DNA from: Ampelocalamus luodianensis
Taxonomy: Eukaryota; Streptophyta; Magnoliopsida; Poales; Poaceae
Direction of reading: 5' to 3'
DNA: 64,000 nucleotides
Assembly: GCA_036346255.1 (NCBI GenBank)
Contig: CM070625.1
Span: forward strand, 17,817,488 to 17,881,487
The position numbers and the translations under genes are program-made. Below the pieces are notes generated by a model, which ran no database searches, was not told the origin of the DNA, and saw only the letters and a program-made list of their open reading frames with translations. Below, piece after piece: positions 9,449 to 20,690 of the stretch (position 1 is its first letter; every line of letters begins with the position of its first letter).

Positions 9449-12149
9449 TGTTTCGACAAACCTTCAACGCCATCGCCAATTGTATCACCATCCAAAGATC
9501 GTGAGCATATCCCCATGATATCCACAATATCGATCCACATAAGCGATTAATAGAGTAAACGATTAATTTGAATTGCAAATAATAGTTTTGACCTTATGGT
9601 CAAGTTTACAATTATTAAGCCACGCAGGGCTAACAAAGAATTAAATAGCAGCAGAACAAATAAACTCCAGCGGAGATCCCATCAATTCACCACAGACAAC
9701 CGACTGGGATCAATGGCCTAACGATCAGCACCTTCGCAGAACTCCTCCTCGAAGGCAGGCGAAGACTCCTCCTCTTTTGTAGATTTGTTTGCAGCAAGCA
9801 TGAGTATACAACCGTACTCGCAAGACATACAACAGAATACAATGTATAGATGCAGTCTTATTCCAAAGGAATGGCTTCTGTGGTTCTTTTGCAGAAATGC
9901 AATATTTACAATTGAATACAATAATAGAATGAAAGCATAATTCAAAAGAAATAGGCGATAATAATTTAACAGTTGTTTTTACAAAGACACAAAGCTAATC
10001 AGTTTAATTCACATAACCATATGACTTAAGTCATACAGCTCCCATCCCAAATATTTTATGAAAATCTACCCCTCGTGTGAAATCCCCGAATATGTCCGTG
10101 ATCTCGGACGCGGCTATCCGAATAGATTGGTTAACACTCTGCAGATGTTGTACACTTTACCCACATGATACAACTAGTGTAGCTAGCACTAATAATAACA
10201 AAATATTTTAGAAACTTTATCTCAAATATTGACACTCCCGATGTGCTTAACCGCCAGATAGTCCCACATAGGAAGCCAGTCCGACACACATCGTTGGACA
10301 GGGACACAGCGAACCACCCCGTGATGCGACTACTTGGTAGTACACACCTCCACCCATGCAACACAGCCTAACCTACTACCTGAGTAATCAATGCCAAGAA
10401 TCCATAACTTGCTAAGTTAGGCCCGTCCCATCAGGCATGTGGTCATACAGTAAGGCTCAGTTCAATAGCGCACAAAGTTAAATCCTTAATTGACCAAGGA
10501 AGGACTTTTAATTTCTAGCTATGTAATACAGATTAAACCCATGCACATAGCTCCATCATAACAAAACACAATACCACTTGTCTCCGTCTAAATCTTTTTT
10601 CACCCTGTTGGTTAAGTGCAACGTATGCCATTCGCGAGTAATAGAACATAGCGCACACAATTTTACATATATTCTATAATCACTTAGTCAGGTTTATAAT
10701 TGCGACTCGCATAAGATGATGACTCGTAGCATGGCTAAGCAATCTATTCGCCTCTAACCAACCCATGTTGGTGCTACGATAATACCAACTAAATAGTAAA
10801 CCAATCTAGGGTGACAAAAGATCATGACATAATAATAGACAAGGTGGATATAATAAGTTGGATTGATAACTAAACCTAAAAGCATTTAAATAATTACTTA
10901 AAGTAAACGCAATACTTTGAATCAAAGTACTTTAAAAAACTGGGATTCAACATGATCAAAGGTATGACTTGCCTTGGAATAGATGTAGGTACTGGTCTTG
11001 ATCTTGGGGCACTCCTTCTCCTTCAAAGTTTCCCGAAGTATCAACGTCTACTCGCAACGAAGCAAATAAATAAAACAAATAAATAACAGAGATCAAACAA
11101 ACTCCAAAAATTAAATAAAAATCTTATATAAATAGATCTCAAATTTCGATGAATTTAAAATTTTGAATGGGCACAATCAGAGTTCGGATGAAGAAGATAT
11201 GGGCTTTGAAAGTTTGAATCTAAATCAGCTACAACCACGGTAGTCGGAAGATCTACGACCACGCATAATCGGAAGATCTACATCCACACGTAATCGAAAG
11301 ATCTATGACCACAACCAGTCGAAAGCGATGAGCAGCACCCGAACGAATAGTACTCGAACGAACAACCGATGGCGAGGGCTCAGGTTAGACTGGCAACGAC
11401 GAACGGTAGTGCTTCACCGGCGGTGGGTGGTATCAGGAGAAAGCTAGCGCTATTGCTCACTCAGGGATGCACTCACGGGTGGTCGGAGAGGACGGTGGTG
11501 GCCGGCGGTGAGATCAAAGCGGCGGAGACCTTCGGGTTTTATCGGATGAAGGCTCTGGTGACACTCTGACAACGCGGAAGGGTTATGGAGGTAGCAGCTG
11601 CAATGATAGACCTGGCGGTGCAGTTGACGATGACGCGGCAACAAAGGAGGCGACGAAATTCGAAGAATTCAAGTTTCCGCCGAAACCCTAATTCTTCCAA
11701 TCACGGTGGTGCTAGGGCTTCGGGGTAAGCGTGGGTGGTGACTTTGGGATGCGGGGACATTGGCGAACCTTAGGGCCCTATTTATAGGGCCGGGCGGCAT
11801 AGGATAAGGAATCCACAAATCGGAATTGATACGAGCTCACTGGATTTAGAGATAGAAACGGAATTAAGATGGGATTTTGATCCGAATGGATGCGAAAGAG
11901 ACAAAGATCAAGTTTGGGAAGATTTATCAGGATCTTTTACTTGGCAAAACCATTTTGTCGAACAGGGCTTCTAGAAGGTGACCATGGCGGACGCGAGCGG
12001 GACTCTGCAACGAAGACAACAACGCAAAGACAACAACGCGAAGTCCAAGTCAAGCTTTTGAGTTAAATTCAAATAAAATCAAATGGTGACTTTTCTCCCT
12101 ACTAACTATTCAAAAGATTTTGAAAGCTCAGAAAATTTGGGATGTTACA
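9449..12149 (-). mobile_element. gypsy LTR in reverse orientation, without matching target duplication
   Basis: The complement starts TGTAACATCCCAAATTTTC and ends GTTTGTCGAAACA, the TG...CA of the long gypsy LTR family here. Shared internal landmarks in order on the minus strand are: a GC-rich segment (about 11640-11340), a block with TGTGGGTAAAGTGTACAAC and TCTATTCGGATAGCCGCG (about 10160-10090), and TGCGAGTACGG (about 9820). Flanking pentamers differ (ACGCA left, CAAGG right). The left neighbour is X1 and the right neighbour MULE-A coding sequence. This fits recombination between two separate LTR insertions with loss of what lay between. Confidence 0.75.
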
Positions 12150-12798
12150 CAAGGCTATGTTCGGGTCCCCATTTCATCCTCTCCAGCCAAAGATCCCTAT
12201 AGTTCTTGTCCACGCCATACGAGTGGAACTCAACACTCCATGTCCTGGAAAGATGGTGCATGTTGTAGTACTCAGAGATGTACGACGTAGATATTTGCCT
12301 GACTCGCGCACACACCTTGTGCACAGGCGAGCATGACTTGTGCAGGAGTTTCGGCTTGTTGAAGGTGTATGTAGCCACATCACCTCGGGTGTAAGCATGT
12401 TTTATTTCCCTATTGGCATGATTGTTGACATATTTTTGCCTCAGCCAGATCTCGTACTTCCTCCTCAGGCCATCGATCACCTGGATGTCGTGCACATGAG
12501 CTTTTTGCATTTTCTAGTCCATAAACCTTTGCATGTTTTCGGCCAACTGCTTCCTTTCTTCCAGCTATCGTCTCGCTGCAATGGCTCTATTAATAAAGTA
12601 ACCGACCGTGCGAATCCAAGTCTCAATGATCATGGTGATAGGGAGGCACCGCACACCTTTCAGCACACTCTTGTACACCTCGGACATGTTGGTTGTCATA
12701 ATGTCGTACCTCGCACCGTCGGTGTCGTATAGTGGGACCATTTTTCCAACTCATGAGTGTGGAGATTAATCTACTCAAAGAAACTAATGGGGCTCCTG
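12150..12798 (-). pseudogene. MULE-A transposase, post-catalytic and SWIM-type region
   Basis: On the minus strand the reading runs through LYDTDGARYDIMTTNMSEVY, the conserved block after the catalytic core in plant MuDR transposases. It continues to a SWIM-like segment (YTFNKPKLLHKSCSPVHKVC) and SVEFHSYGVDKNYRDLW. Frameshifts near 12755 and several stop codons are present. The right edge abuts the solo LTR, whose target duplication TCCTG (12794-12798, 17620-17624) joins this piece to the next one. The left edge abuts the reversed LTR. Confidence 0.85.
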
Positions 12799-15700
12799 TG
12801 TAAGATCCCAAAGTTTTGTTACTATTTAAAATTGATAAAATTATTATTTTATTGGATTTCCTGAATTTCAGAATCTTTTTTTGAAGCTTTAAAAATTAAA
12901 AAGGAACCATTTAATTTATCTTCATCTGTTAAAAGCTTAATGTGAGATTCTAAAAAAATGTAAATATTTAATATGAATAAATCAAACTTCATTTAAAATC
13001 CAAAAAAATGGTTTATTTGATTTTTTGGATTTCCTTGGATTTTGTCCAAATTCTTTTACTATATTCTTGAAGTTCAAATTAAAATATTTCCTTTATGTTT
13101 TTCCCAAAAATTCTTTTTCTTGGTTGTAAAATTTAATTTAAATTAACCACTTTAAAAGCATTGGATTTATTTTGGAGTTTTTGCATTTTATTGAATTTAA
13201 TAAAACATATATTGATTTTCAAGAGAAAATATTTTAAATAATTAAAATAAACTTCCAATAAATCTAAAAGTATTTTATTTGGTCTTTTAAGGTTCCAAGG
13301 TATTTATAAATTTTTCTTGAAATTTTTAGACTTATTTTCTTTCTTTTCTATCTCCTCCATTTCCCTACTCATCTTCCTCCCGAAGGACATCTCGTGCTTC
13401 CCATGGCCTCCCCATGTCGCCTGCTCTGGCCATGCCCTGGCCCGTGCCACTCCCCCATGCCCTGCGCCCTTAACCGGCTCCCCATGCCGCCCCATCCCCA
13501 GCCCATCCCCGGTCGCACAGCTCTGCGCCGGCCATGCTGCCTATGTCGCCGCCGTCTCCCAACCAAGCTGATCCCCTCCCTTTCCTTCCCCTCCTCTTCT
13601 ATAAAATGGGCACAGCAACCTCCCCTCCTTCCTCCCCCTCCTCTCCCTGGAGCCATGCCAAAACTCCCCAAACTGAAGCTCCATTGCTCCCCAAGCTCCG
13701 GCCAAAACTTCTCCTCCTCCGTTCTCCCTCTCCAATCATCCATTCTCCATGCCACCTGCTTCACGGCGTGCCCCTCGATCTCCTCAACCCATCCCCAGAG
13801 TTCGTCATCTTCTCTCGCCTTCTTCTATCCACAATCGAAGCTTTACCGCCACCGGTTGAAGCTCCTTTCTTCTCGCGTTCTGTCACCGTTGTTGATCTCT
13901 CGACGACATCGTCACCACAGTTGTGTTTGCCTCACGACGTTCTACGTCCTCCTCCCTTCCTTTTCTCCGAAGCACCGTCGGTTCGTCGAAGCCCCAATCT
14001 CGCTCACGTTGCTTGTCAAACCGGGTGCCGCATTCGCCTATATAATTGAGCACCACGTACGTGCTCCTAACCTCCCTCTTCAAATCGCTGCCAACCCCAC
14101 TCTCTAACTCCTCCCCATCTGCCCGAATTTTGTCGATGATCGTGCGTTGTCGAAGCTCCTGCTCCGCCGGACTGCATCACCATCGAAGGTCCTCTTTTTG
14201 AGCCACCACCACCGTTGGATTCGTCGCTTCGTGTTCTGCGCGGTGCTCCCTCTATCTCGCTCAATGCAGCGCCGGTTCACCGGCACCACCATTCCCTTGT
14301 GCACCTTTTTGCGCGCTGCCACCGCACTGGACCTCCGCCGGTGACGCCACCACCACCTTCGGCTTCCTCTCAGTGCCAGCATTCCATTTTGCCGGTTCTC
14401 GGCCACTACCGTCGCTCCCCTCGCCGGTGCCCATGCCATGTCTGAGCTCTTATTCCGTTTTGCTTGTTCTCTGTGCTCTATGCATCTCTTCATCTTTCTT
14501 CCTTCTTGCTTGAGTGTCTTCCATGTGGGACCTCTAGTATTACACAGTAGCTTCTCTCCACATCCTTCTCCAACTTGCTGGTGGGCCACATGTGGCATTC
14601 TCCCTTTTTTTTCTTTGCTCTGTGTAAACCGAAATCAGCACAGCCTTTCAATTGAACTTTCTCTCTCTTCCATTTCTATCATTTTATGTGAGCATAAACT
14701 TTTGGATATTCGTTCTCCTTCAAACGAACTCCTATTCCATTGATTCTTGTTCCTAAATTCATCTAAAGGCAGTATCTTTCTTTTGGTACTAATCTTATAA
14801 TTTTTGGATTTTATTTGAATTTGGCCTGTTTTCGCGTGTAGATTGCGACAACGTCGGAAAGCCGGATTTCGACGTCGTTTGAGAATAACAACTAATTGAG
14901 AAAGTCAAGTTACATCATTTGATCATATTTGAATCTCAGTATTTTAGATTATTGAAATTATGTTTTAAGTTATTATTGCATGCTTATTTAAATTGAAGTA
15001 ATTTAAAATTTTGTTTTAAGCTTTATAGTTTCCTAATTTCATTGTATGGCTATTTATTATCAAGATATGTAGTATGGATAATCTTTTCGAGTATGGTATG
15101 CTTTGGAGATAGAAATAAAAAAGGATTGGATTGCAACAATACATGATTGTTGGATTATTGGATATTGGATTAATATGAGTACATTATTGTTGACGATTGG
15201 ATTAATGGATATTGAATTATTAGAACTAGATTATTGTTCAAGATTGGATTAATGGATGTTGAATTATTAGAACTAGATTATTGTTGAAGATTATAGTGAT
15301 GGATGTTGAATTATTAGAAATAGATTACTGTTGAGAGATGGATCGTAGAGGTAGACTATTGTCGGATATTGGATTATCGAATTTTGGATATTGAATTATT
15401 AGAAATACCTAATTATTGGATATCAAATTGTAGAAATACATTGTTTTTAAAGATTAGATTATAGAATTAGATTATTGTTGGATTATAATATTATATAATT
15501 ATTGGAGGTTGGATCAATGGATTACATTATTGTTGGATCATAAGATTATAGCATGATCGGATTATTAGAAATATACTATTGAGGATGATAGAAATACATT
15601 TGTTGGAGTTCGGATTATAGGAATAGACTAGTGATGAATACTGAAAAGATGGAATTGTTGGAGATTGAATTATAGCATTATATTGATGGAAATTAGAGGA

Positions 15701-17619
15701 TAAAAGTAGATTGTTGATGGATATTTGATGATAGAAGTGAATTATGTTTGGATATTGGATATGGATTATATAAATAGATTATTGATAGATATCAGACTAT
15801 TGGATGTTTGATTATAAGAATACCTTATTAGTGGATAGTGGATCATGGGATCACATGATGGATAGATGTTGGATTATACAAATACATGATTGATGGGTGT
15901 TGGGCTATTGAAATATATAATTGTTGAGAATGGATAATACTTTCGTAAGTTGAAGGAAAATAATACTTTCGTAAGTTGAAGGAAACAATGATCGTGAAGA
16001 CTTATAGAAATAAATCTTTGTTAGATTATAAAAATAATCTGGGTTGAATTGTAGAGAATTGATGAAATTGGTGGAGTTAATTGAATAGTAGTGCTTAGTT
16101 GATCTATAGATGTTGGTGGGCTATTGTAAACAATGATGTGGTAGATCAAAAGACATAATAGATTGATTTGGAGTTGTGATTATATTGATGGTTGATTTTC
16201 TGATCTTGTAATTGACAACTCTTGGATATCAAACCCTCACAACTTGTCGCCCTAGATAAAACTCTGGTTAATGCAATGGTATTAACAAGATGCTTTTATT
16301 TTAAAAAACTTAATGCTTAGACAAAGCTTAGACCAAACATGTTTAATTTGGGGAACTTGAGCCAAATGTTTAATTATTGTTTAAAATGATGCTATGGTAT
16401 TGCTTTTTACCATAGATTTTTTTTTTAAAAAAAGATTCAACTTGGAAAATAAATAAAAGTTGGTTTGGATTTGGGCGAAATGGATATTTCGATGGTGCAT
16501 GTTGATGCACAGGATCGAGTCATTTATATGATCGAGGCGTAGGGGTTATTTTGGAAAGTCGCCTAAGTCAGTTAAGGACTGGTCTTCAAGCCATTTCTTA
16601 CTAAGCTCCATCGTACTTCCATAAGTCGGGAAATGGGCATGACCTGGCTAACTAATTTGTAACATTTCATCGTGGTTGTGCCATCCGGTTGCGTGGGTGT
16701 CCGAGTGATATACTTTTTATATAGTCCCACATGACGCAAAAGGGGGCTTAAATCCGACGGGTTTCCATCCAAAGGAAGTGAAACCTTAGCGAGCGAGACT
16801 ACAGTGGGATGGTGCATTGTAAAGGCCTTGTGATAATCTCTTAGTCGCATATCTTCGGAAGTGTGTGAGCAAACAGTATAAGATGATTATATCTTGTGGG
16901 TAAAGCTGTACAACCTTTTTAGAGTGTTAAAAAACTATTCGAATAGCCGTATCCACGGTCATGGACATGCTTAGCAAAGCCAATGCAAAGTTAGATTTTG
17001 GTTTTGTTTTCAAAAGATGTTATCAAATGATTCTGGATAGTTTATCCAAATGGAAAATTGGGCAGGTAGCCATGTGATAGGAGGGTATCCTTCACCACTC
17101 TTGTATGAAAGTTATTTGACTATAAAACTTGAGATTTTAGAAAATGAATTTTAGTTATAGAATATTTTCTTTAGAAACCTAGTACAAGTATTTAAAGAAA
17201 CATCTCTTTATGCAAATTCAACCCTATAAGCCCTCCTTTGATATATTCCTGCATACATTATAATTCTGTTATTAGGTGTAACTCGCGGAGCACGGTTGTT
17301 TGTGCTCACTCTTGCTTAATAAAATGTTGTTCAGAGGAGAAGGACTTTGCAACTACTGAAAATCTCAGTGACTAGGCCGCTTCCCCAGTCGATTGCATGT
17401 GGCAGATTAACTGGGCTCTACTACTCATTCTTCGTCTTCCACTGTGTTCTGTATTTACTGTCTCGTAAACCTTTCTTGTAATCAACTCTGATCTTTATTA
17501 ATAAATTTATGCGAGTTATGGATGTTACCATTTTGTTTACTGTGTGAGCTAGCCACTGATCATGGGACTAGTTCAGTAATACACAGAGGATTTGGGAGTG
17601 TTAATCCCGGGTCCTTACA
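12799..17619 (+). mobile_element. solo LTR of long-LTR gypsy family (4.8 kb)
   Basis: It starts TGTAAGATCCC and ends GGTCCTTACA, with a perfect 5-bp target duplication TCCTG on both sides, so it is a solo LTR by recombination. The landmarks match the other family members: an AT-rich start, a GC-rich segment (about 13380-14440), ATTGCGACAACGTCGG (14841), GGCGCAAGAGGGGGC-like text near 16735, and TGTGGGTAAAGCTGTACAAC with a CTATTCGAATAGCCG motif (about 16900-16950). It is 1.6 kb longer than its relatives, mostly because of a degenerate ATTGGATATTGGATTA-type repeat at about 15060-15960. Long ORFs in the GC-rich part are compositional. Confidence 0.85.
15060..15960. repeat. degenerate TTGGATTATTGGATATTGG minisatellite inside solo LTR
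   Basis: About 0.9 kb consists of irregular copies of words such as GGATTATTGGATATTGGAT, TAGATTATTGTTGGA and GAATTATTAGAAATAGATTA. Unit length varies (roughly 20-45 bp). The block has no counterpart in the other copies of this LTR family in the window and accounts for much of the extra length. Confidence 0.75.
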
Positions 17620-18350
17620 TCCTGGATTCCCCTCTCGCGCCCTGCTGTCCCTCCAGAGGGGACTCCCTTGTATGCCTCATAGTCCGATGTTCGAGGTCTC
17701 TCTAGATGGACTCAATTTTTTGCCTCTGGTTTTACATGCACAACGCTTTGAACGTCTTCATTTGTTCCTGACTGTGGAACCACGTGAAGAAGTTCGATGG
17801 AAGATGCCTCATGAAGCACTAGGTTTCCACATTGTTCCATTGGTATAGGGGTTCTGTCCCATTCTCATAGTGTTGAGAGCAGACAACAACAACCCAACAT
17901 TACAGTCTGTAATAAGGCATACGTTACGATGGTAAATTTTTTTGAAAGAAGCTGGTCATTCGCGGGCCGCCACAGTGGTGAGAATGATGCCCTTGTATCT
18001 CTCGGTGAGGAAAGTGCCATCCATCATGAGCACCGGACGACAACACTTGATGCCCTCTATGGCCTAGAAGAAAGCCCAGAACACACGGTCCAGTATGTAG
18101 CAGTTAGGGCATTCATTAGGATATTCTCTTTGCATCTTGTTTATGTACGTGCCTTGGTTTGCTTCGGTAATCTGGGGAATTATCCTTGGCACATGGTTGT
18201 ACGTCTTCTCATATGTCTCGTACATGACCTCGATCACCTTCTGCTTGACTCATCGGATCTTGTTATAGCTGACTGGGTAACCAACCAGATTGACGGCTTT
18301 TGGCAACATCATTTTTGGGGAGACGTACATGTCCTTCACAACTATTAATT
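17620..18350 (-). pseudogene. MULE-A transposase, pre-catalytic and catalytic region
   Basis: On the minus strand 18350-18100 encodes the region before the catalytic core (MLPKAVNLVGYPVSYNKI, then EVMYETYEKTYNHVPRIIPQ). 18040-17960 encodes the first DDE block (MMDGTFLTERYKGIILTTVA). About 17830-17680 still shows the CFMRHLPSNFFTWF / MKTFKALCM region. Stops are present in each. The fragment is continuous with 12150-12798 once the solo LTR is ignored. The N-terminal MuDR domain is not seen; an AT-rich repeat region begins directly upstream. Confidence 0.85.
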
Positions 18351-18900
18351 AGTTGTAGTTAGTCATAATTCATTAGTCCCAATTAATTAGGTCATAATTA
18401 ACTCATCATAACTAATTAGTCATAATTAATTAGTCGTAGTTAGTTAATCATAGTTAGTTAGTCGTAATTATTTAGTCATCACTAAAATAGTTGTAATTAA
18501 TTATTCACAAATTATTTGCCCAAATTAGTTAGTTCTAATTAATGTAGTTGTAGTTAGAGAATCGGAATGTGACTTACGTATATGAGGCCAATACAACTAA
18601 TTAATTAGGACAAATTAATTACAACCAATTAATTGGGTCTAATTAATTAGAACTAATTAATTATGATTAATTAATTAGGACTATTTTAATTACGATAAAC
18701 TAACCGCAAGTAAATAATTACTACTAACTATGACTTATTAATTACGACTATTAATTACAACTAACTAATTTGGACAAATAAATTACAATTAATTAAATAA
18801 AACTAATTAATTACAACTATTTTAATTATGACTAACTAACTACAACTAATTAATTACGACTAAATAATTTAACACTAACTACACAGTTAATAAACATAAT
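18345..18900. repeat. AT-rich inverted repeat array (TAATTAATTAG units)
   Basis: About 0.55 kb is built from 10-11-bp units such as TTAGTCGTAATTAAT. In the left half (18345-18560) units read as TTAGTNRTAATTAA; in the right half (18590-18900) they appear mainly as the complement (TTAATTACRACTAA). The whole can fold back on itself around about 18575. It sits immediately upstream of the MULE-A transposase fragment, where a promoter or 5' region would be. Confidence 0.8.
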
Positions 18901-19199
18901 GCATACGAGAAAAATTACCTCCTCTAGAAGATCTTCACTTGATGTCGTACTAACTCTACTAAAACGACCGCTAAACACTCTCAAATCAAGAAGAAAATCG
19001 TAATTAATTTCGTGCGATCGCCGCTCTCGCCGCCGATCATCTCGCCTCTACGCAGCGGAATGGTTTTGGTGTGGAGGAATTAGAGCGCATCACGGGGTTT
19101 TATAGTTGTGCGAAGGCCGACCGTGAAGCAACGGGAAGGAATCCGATTCCCTCCCATGGGCGATGTGCCGGTTTTTTTGCGCATGCAGGCGATGGCAAG

Positions 19200-19440
19200 A
19201 ATCTGGGGTATGCCCAAAATTACGGATTTTCGTTCAAAACATTAAAAAAATCACATGAAATGACGGGCGGCGGGGGAAGGGGGGCGTCCGTGCCCCCGGC
19301 GCACGTACCCGAAGAGGTTCGGCCCTAGGGGCATAGTGGAGGCTTGTCCGCCCCAAGGGCATAGATGTGGTATGTTCGGCCCCTAGGGCCACAATGGAGC
19401 TAAGTCCGGCCCACTGGGGCACTGATAAGCCTACGTGTCA
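19200..19440. repeat. right terminal region of MULE-A
   Basis: It contains TCACATGAAATGACGG (about 19251) and GCGTCCGTGCCC, which match the complement of the left terminal region. Units CCCTAGGGGCAT, CCCCAAGGGCATAGATG and CCCCTAGGGCC follow. The outer boundary is probably between 19420 and 19470. No 9-bp duplication was recognised. Confidence 0.55.
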
Positions 19441-19617
19441 TGTCCGTGTGGCTCCGCGGTGCTAGTTTTGCACTTGACGCAGAGAAAAGGTTACCTTTGT
19501 TAATTCGCGCATCAATATTGTCAAATACGCCAAAACTAAGTTTGATTAGTTAAACTGTGCTAACATGGAATTCACGCATCAACAGTGCCAAAGCCATAGC
19601 ATGAGGGCGTGGCTTAT

Positions 19618-19890
19618 GATTTTTTTTTTGAAATAATATTTTTTAAAAGAAATTTACAAAAATAAATAGTCGGTTTTTTTACAAGACTAGGTTACTGTCG
19701 CTATTTGAAATGGCGAAAGGGCCCTATCGCCATTCCAAATGGCGTCAGTAGCCTAGGCATTGGCGATAGTAGGCCAGAACAATGCAGGGAGGTCCCTACC
19801 GCTAGTTGAAATAATGACAGTGCCCTATCGCCACTGCAACTTGCGGTAGGACCCTGTTGCCATTTTAACTGGTGACAGAGACCTCTGTCT
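19618..19890. repeat. left terminal inverted repeat of MULE-B
   Basis: It holds AAATAATATTTTTTAAAAG, then ACTAGGTTACTGTCGCTATT, then several arms of the form TCGCCATTCCAAATGGCG. The complement of 36780-37078 repeats this order with substitutions. The small internal palindromes would give repeated hairpins at the element's ends. Confidence 0.8.
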
Positions 19891-19913
19891 GTTTTTATTG
19901 GCTATTTCTGTCC

Positions 19914-20130
19914 ACATATTTTGTGGACAAATCACAATGATATTACAAAGTATTCAACACAACATCATCACATTTTTTTGTCGACAAATCACAACGATAT
20001 TACATAACATTCAGCGCAACGTCCTCACATATTTTGTCGACAAATCACACCGATATTACAAACAATTCAGCACAACGTCATCATCTAGTTTTTCGACAAA
20101 TCAAAGTGATATTACAAAGCATTGGGCACC
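19914..20130. repeat. about 57-bp tandem repeat, four copies, in MULE-B 3' region
   Basis: Four diverged units each contain TCGACAAATCACAACGATAT (or a one- to three-base variant) and CATTCAGCACAACGTCATCA. They lie between the left terminal repeat and the end of the transposase reading frame. Confidence 0.85.
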
Positions 20131-20257
20131 ACATATTTCAACAAGGCAAACTTTTCCCATGGCTGCGACCTCAACGTCCGCCATGTCAACCGCCTTGAGT
20201 GGGGAGGTTGGATGAGGTCCCTGCGGCGACGTCCGGACTGTCGATGTCTCCTTCATC

Positions 20258-20690
20258 CTATGGATTTATCGTAGGGCATTTCTTGAAAGTGTGCCCAAAC
20301 TCCCTTTAAATGGAGCACTTTTTCGTATAACACCCGGCTTTTGCTTCGTCCATGTCATTCCTGATACGTCGTCCCTGTTGTTAGCCAACCTTTTTCTTCA
20401 GCCTATCAATGTCCATTGCCCAGATAAGTTGCTCCCAGGTCGGATGACCGGTGAAATGGCCAACCACGTCGTAACCATACAGCTATGTACTCCAGGTTTG
20501 CATCACCTCCTGCTTGTTGAAATAATCAGAAAGGTACTAGCCGGGATGTTGTGCTATCGTCAAACATACGACCATAACATGTGAGAAGGGCCTATGCAGA
20601 AGAAGGGGATTGTTGCAAGTGCATACACAACTAGGACGACGTAGCATGCACTCATGGGTGATTCTCTCGCGGTTCGTCCCGTGACGTCTG
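20258..20690 (-). pseudogene. MULE-B transposase C-terminus: SWIM finger and zinc knuckle
   Basis: On the minus strand the reading begins THECMLRRPSCVCTCNNPLL and continues LHRPFSHVMVVC, a SWIM-type C.C...H pattern with the last histidine retained. A segment around YLSDYFNKQEVMQTWS, a basic RRIRNDMDEAKAG and a degenerate zinc knuckle ending FGHTFKKCP follow; the stop lies at about 20258. In-frame stops interrupt it at least three times. It continues the piece at 22536-23222 across X2. Confidence 0.85.

Larger units (their letters stand above)
4785..19440 (-). mobile_element. MULE-A: decayed MuDR-type transposon, multiply interrupted
   Basis: On the minus strand, pieces of one MuDR-type transposase follow each other in order from 18350 down to 5319, separated by later insertions (solo LTR, X1 plus reversed LTR, LINE). 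Both ends carry related inverted sequence: the complement of 4860-4900 and the plus strand at about 19250-19290 share TCACATGAAATGA and CGTCCGTGCCC-type words, and both flanks hold CCCTAGGGGCA units. The exact outer ends and the expected 9-bp target duplication could not be located. Stop codons and frameshifts in every piece show it is dead. Confidence 0.75.

Noticed and set aside
13394..14107. 237-codon ORF and several overlapping ORFs on both strands
   Set aside because: They fall in the GC-rich, pyrimidine-biased part of a solo LTR. Long open frames on both strands are expected from composition, and the equivalent ORFs in sister LTRs differ by frameshifts.
17522..18348. Plus-strand ORFs of 108 and 139 codons
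   Set aside because: They are antisense shadows of the MULE-A transposase, which is clearly recognisable on the minus strand.
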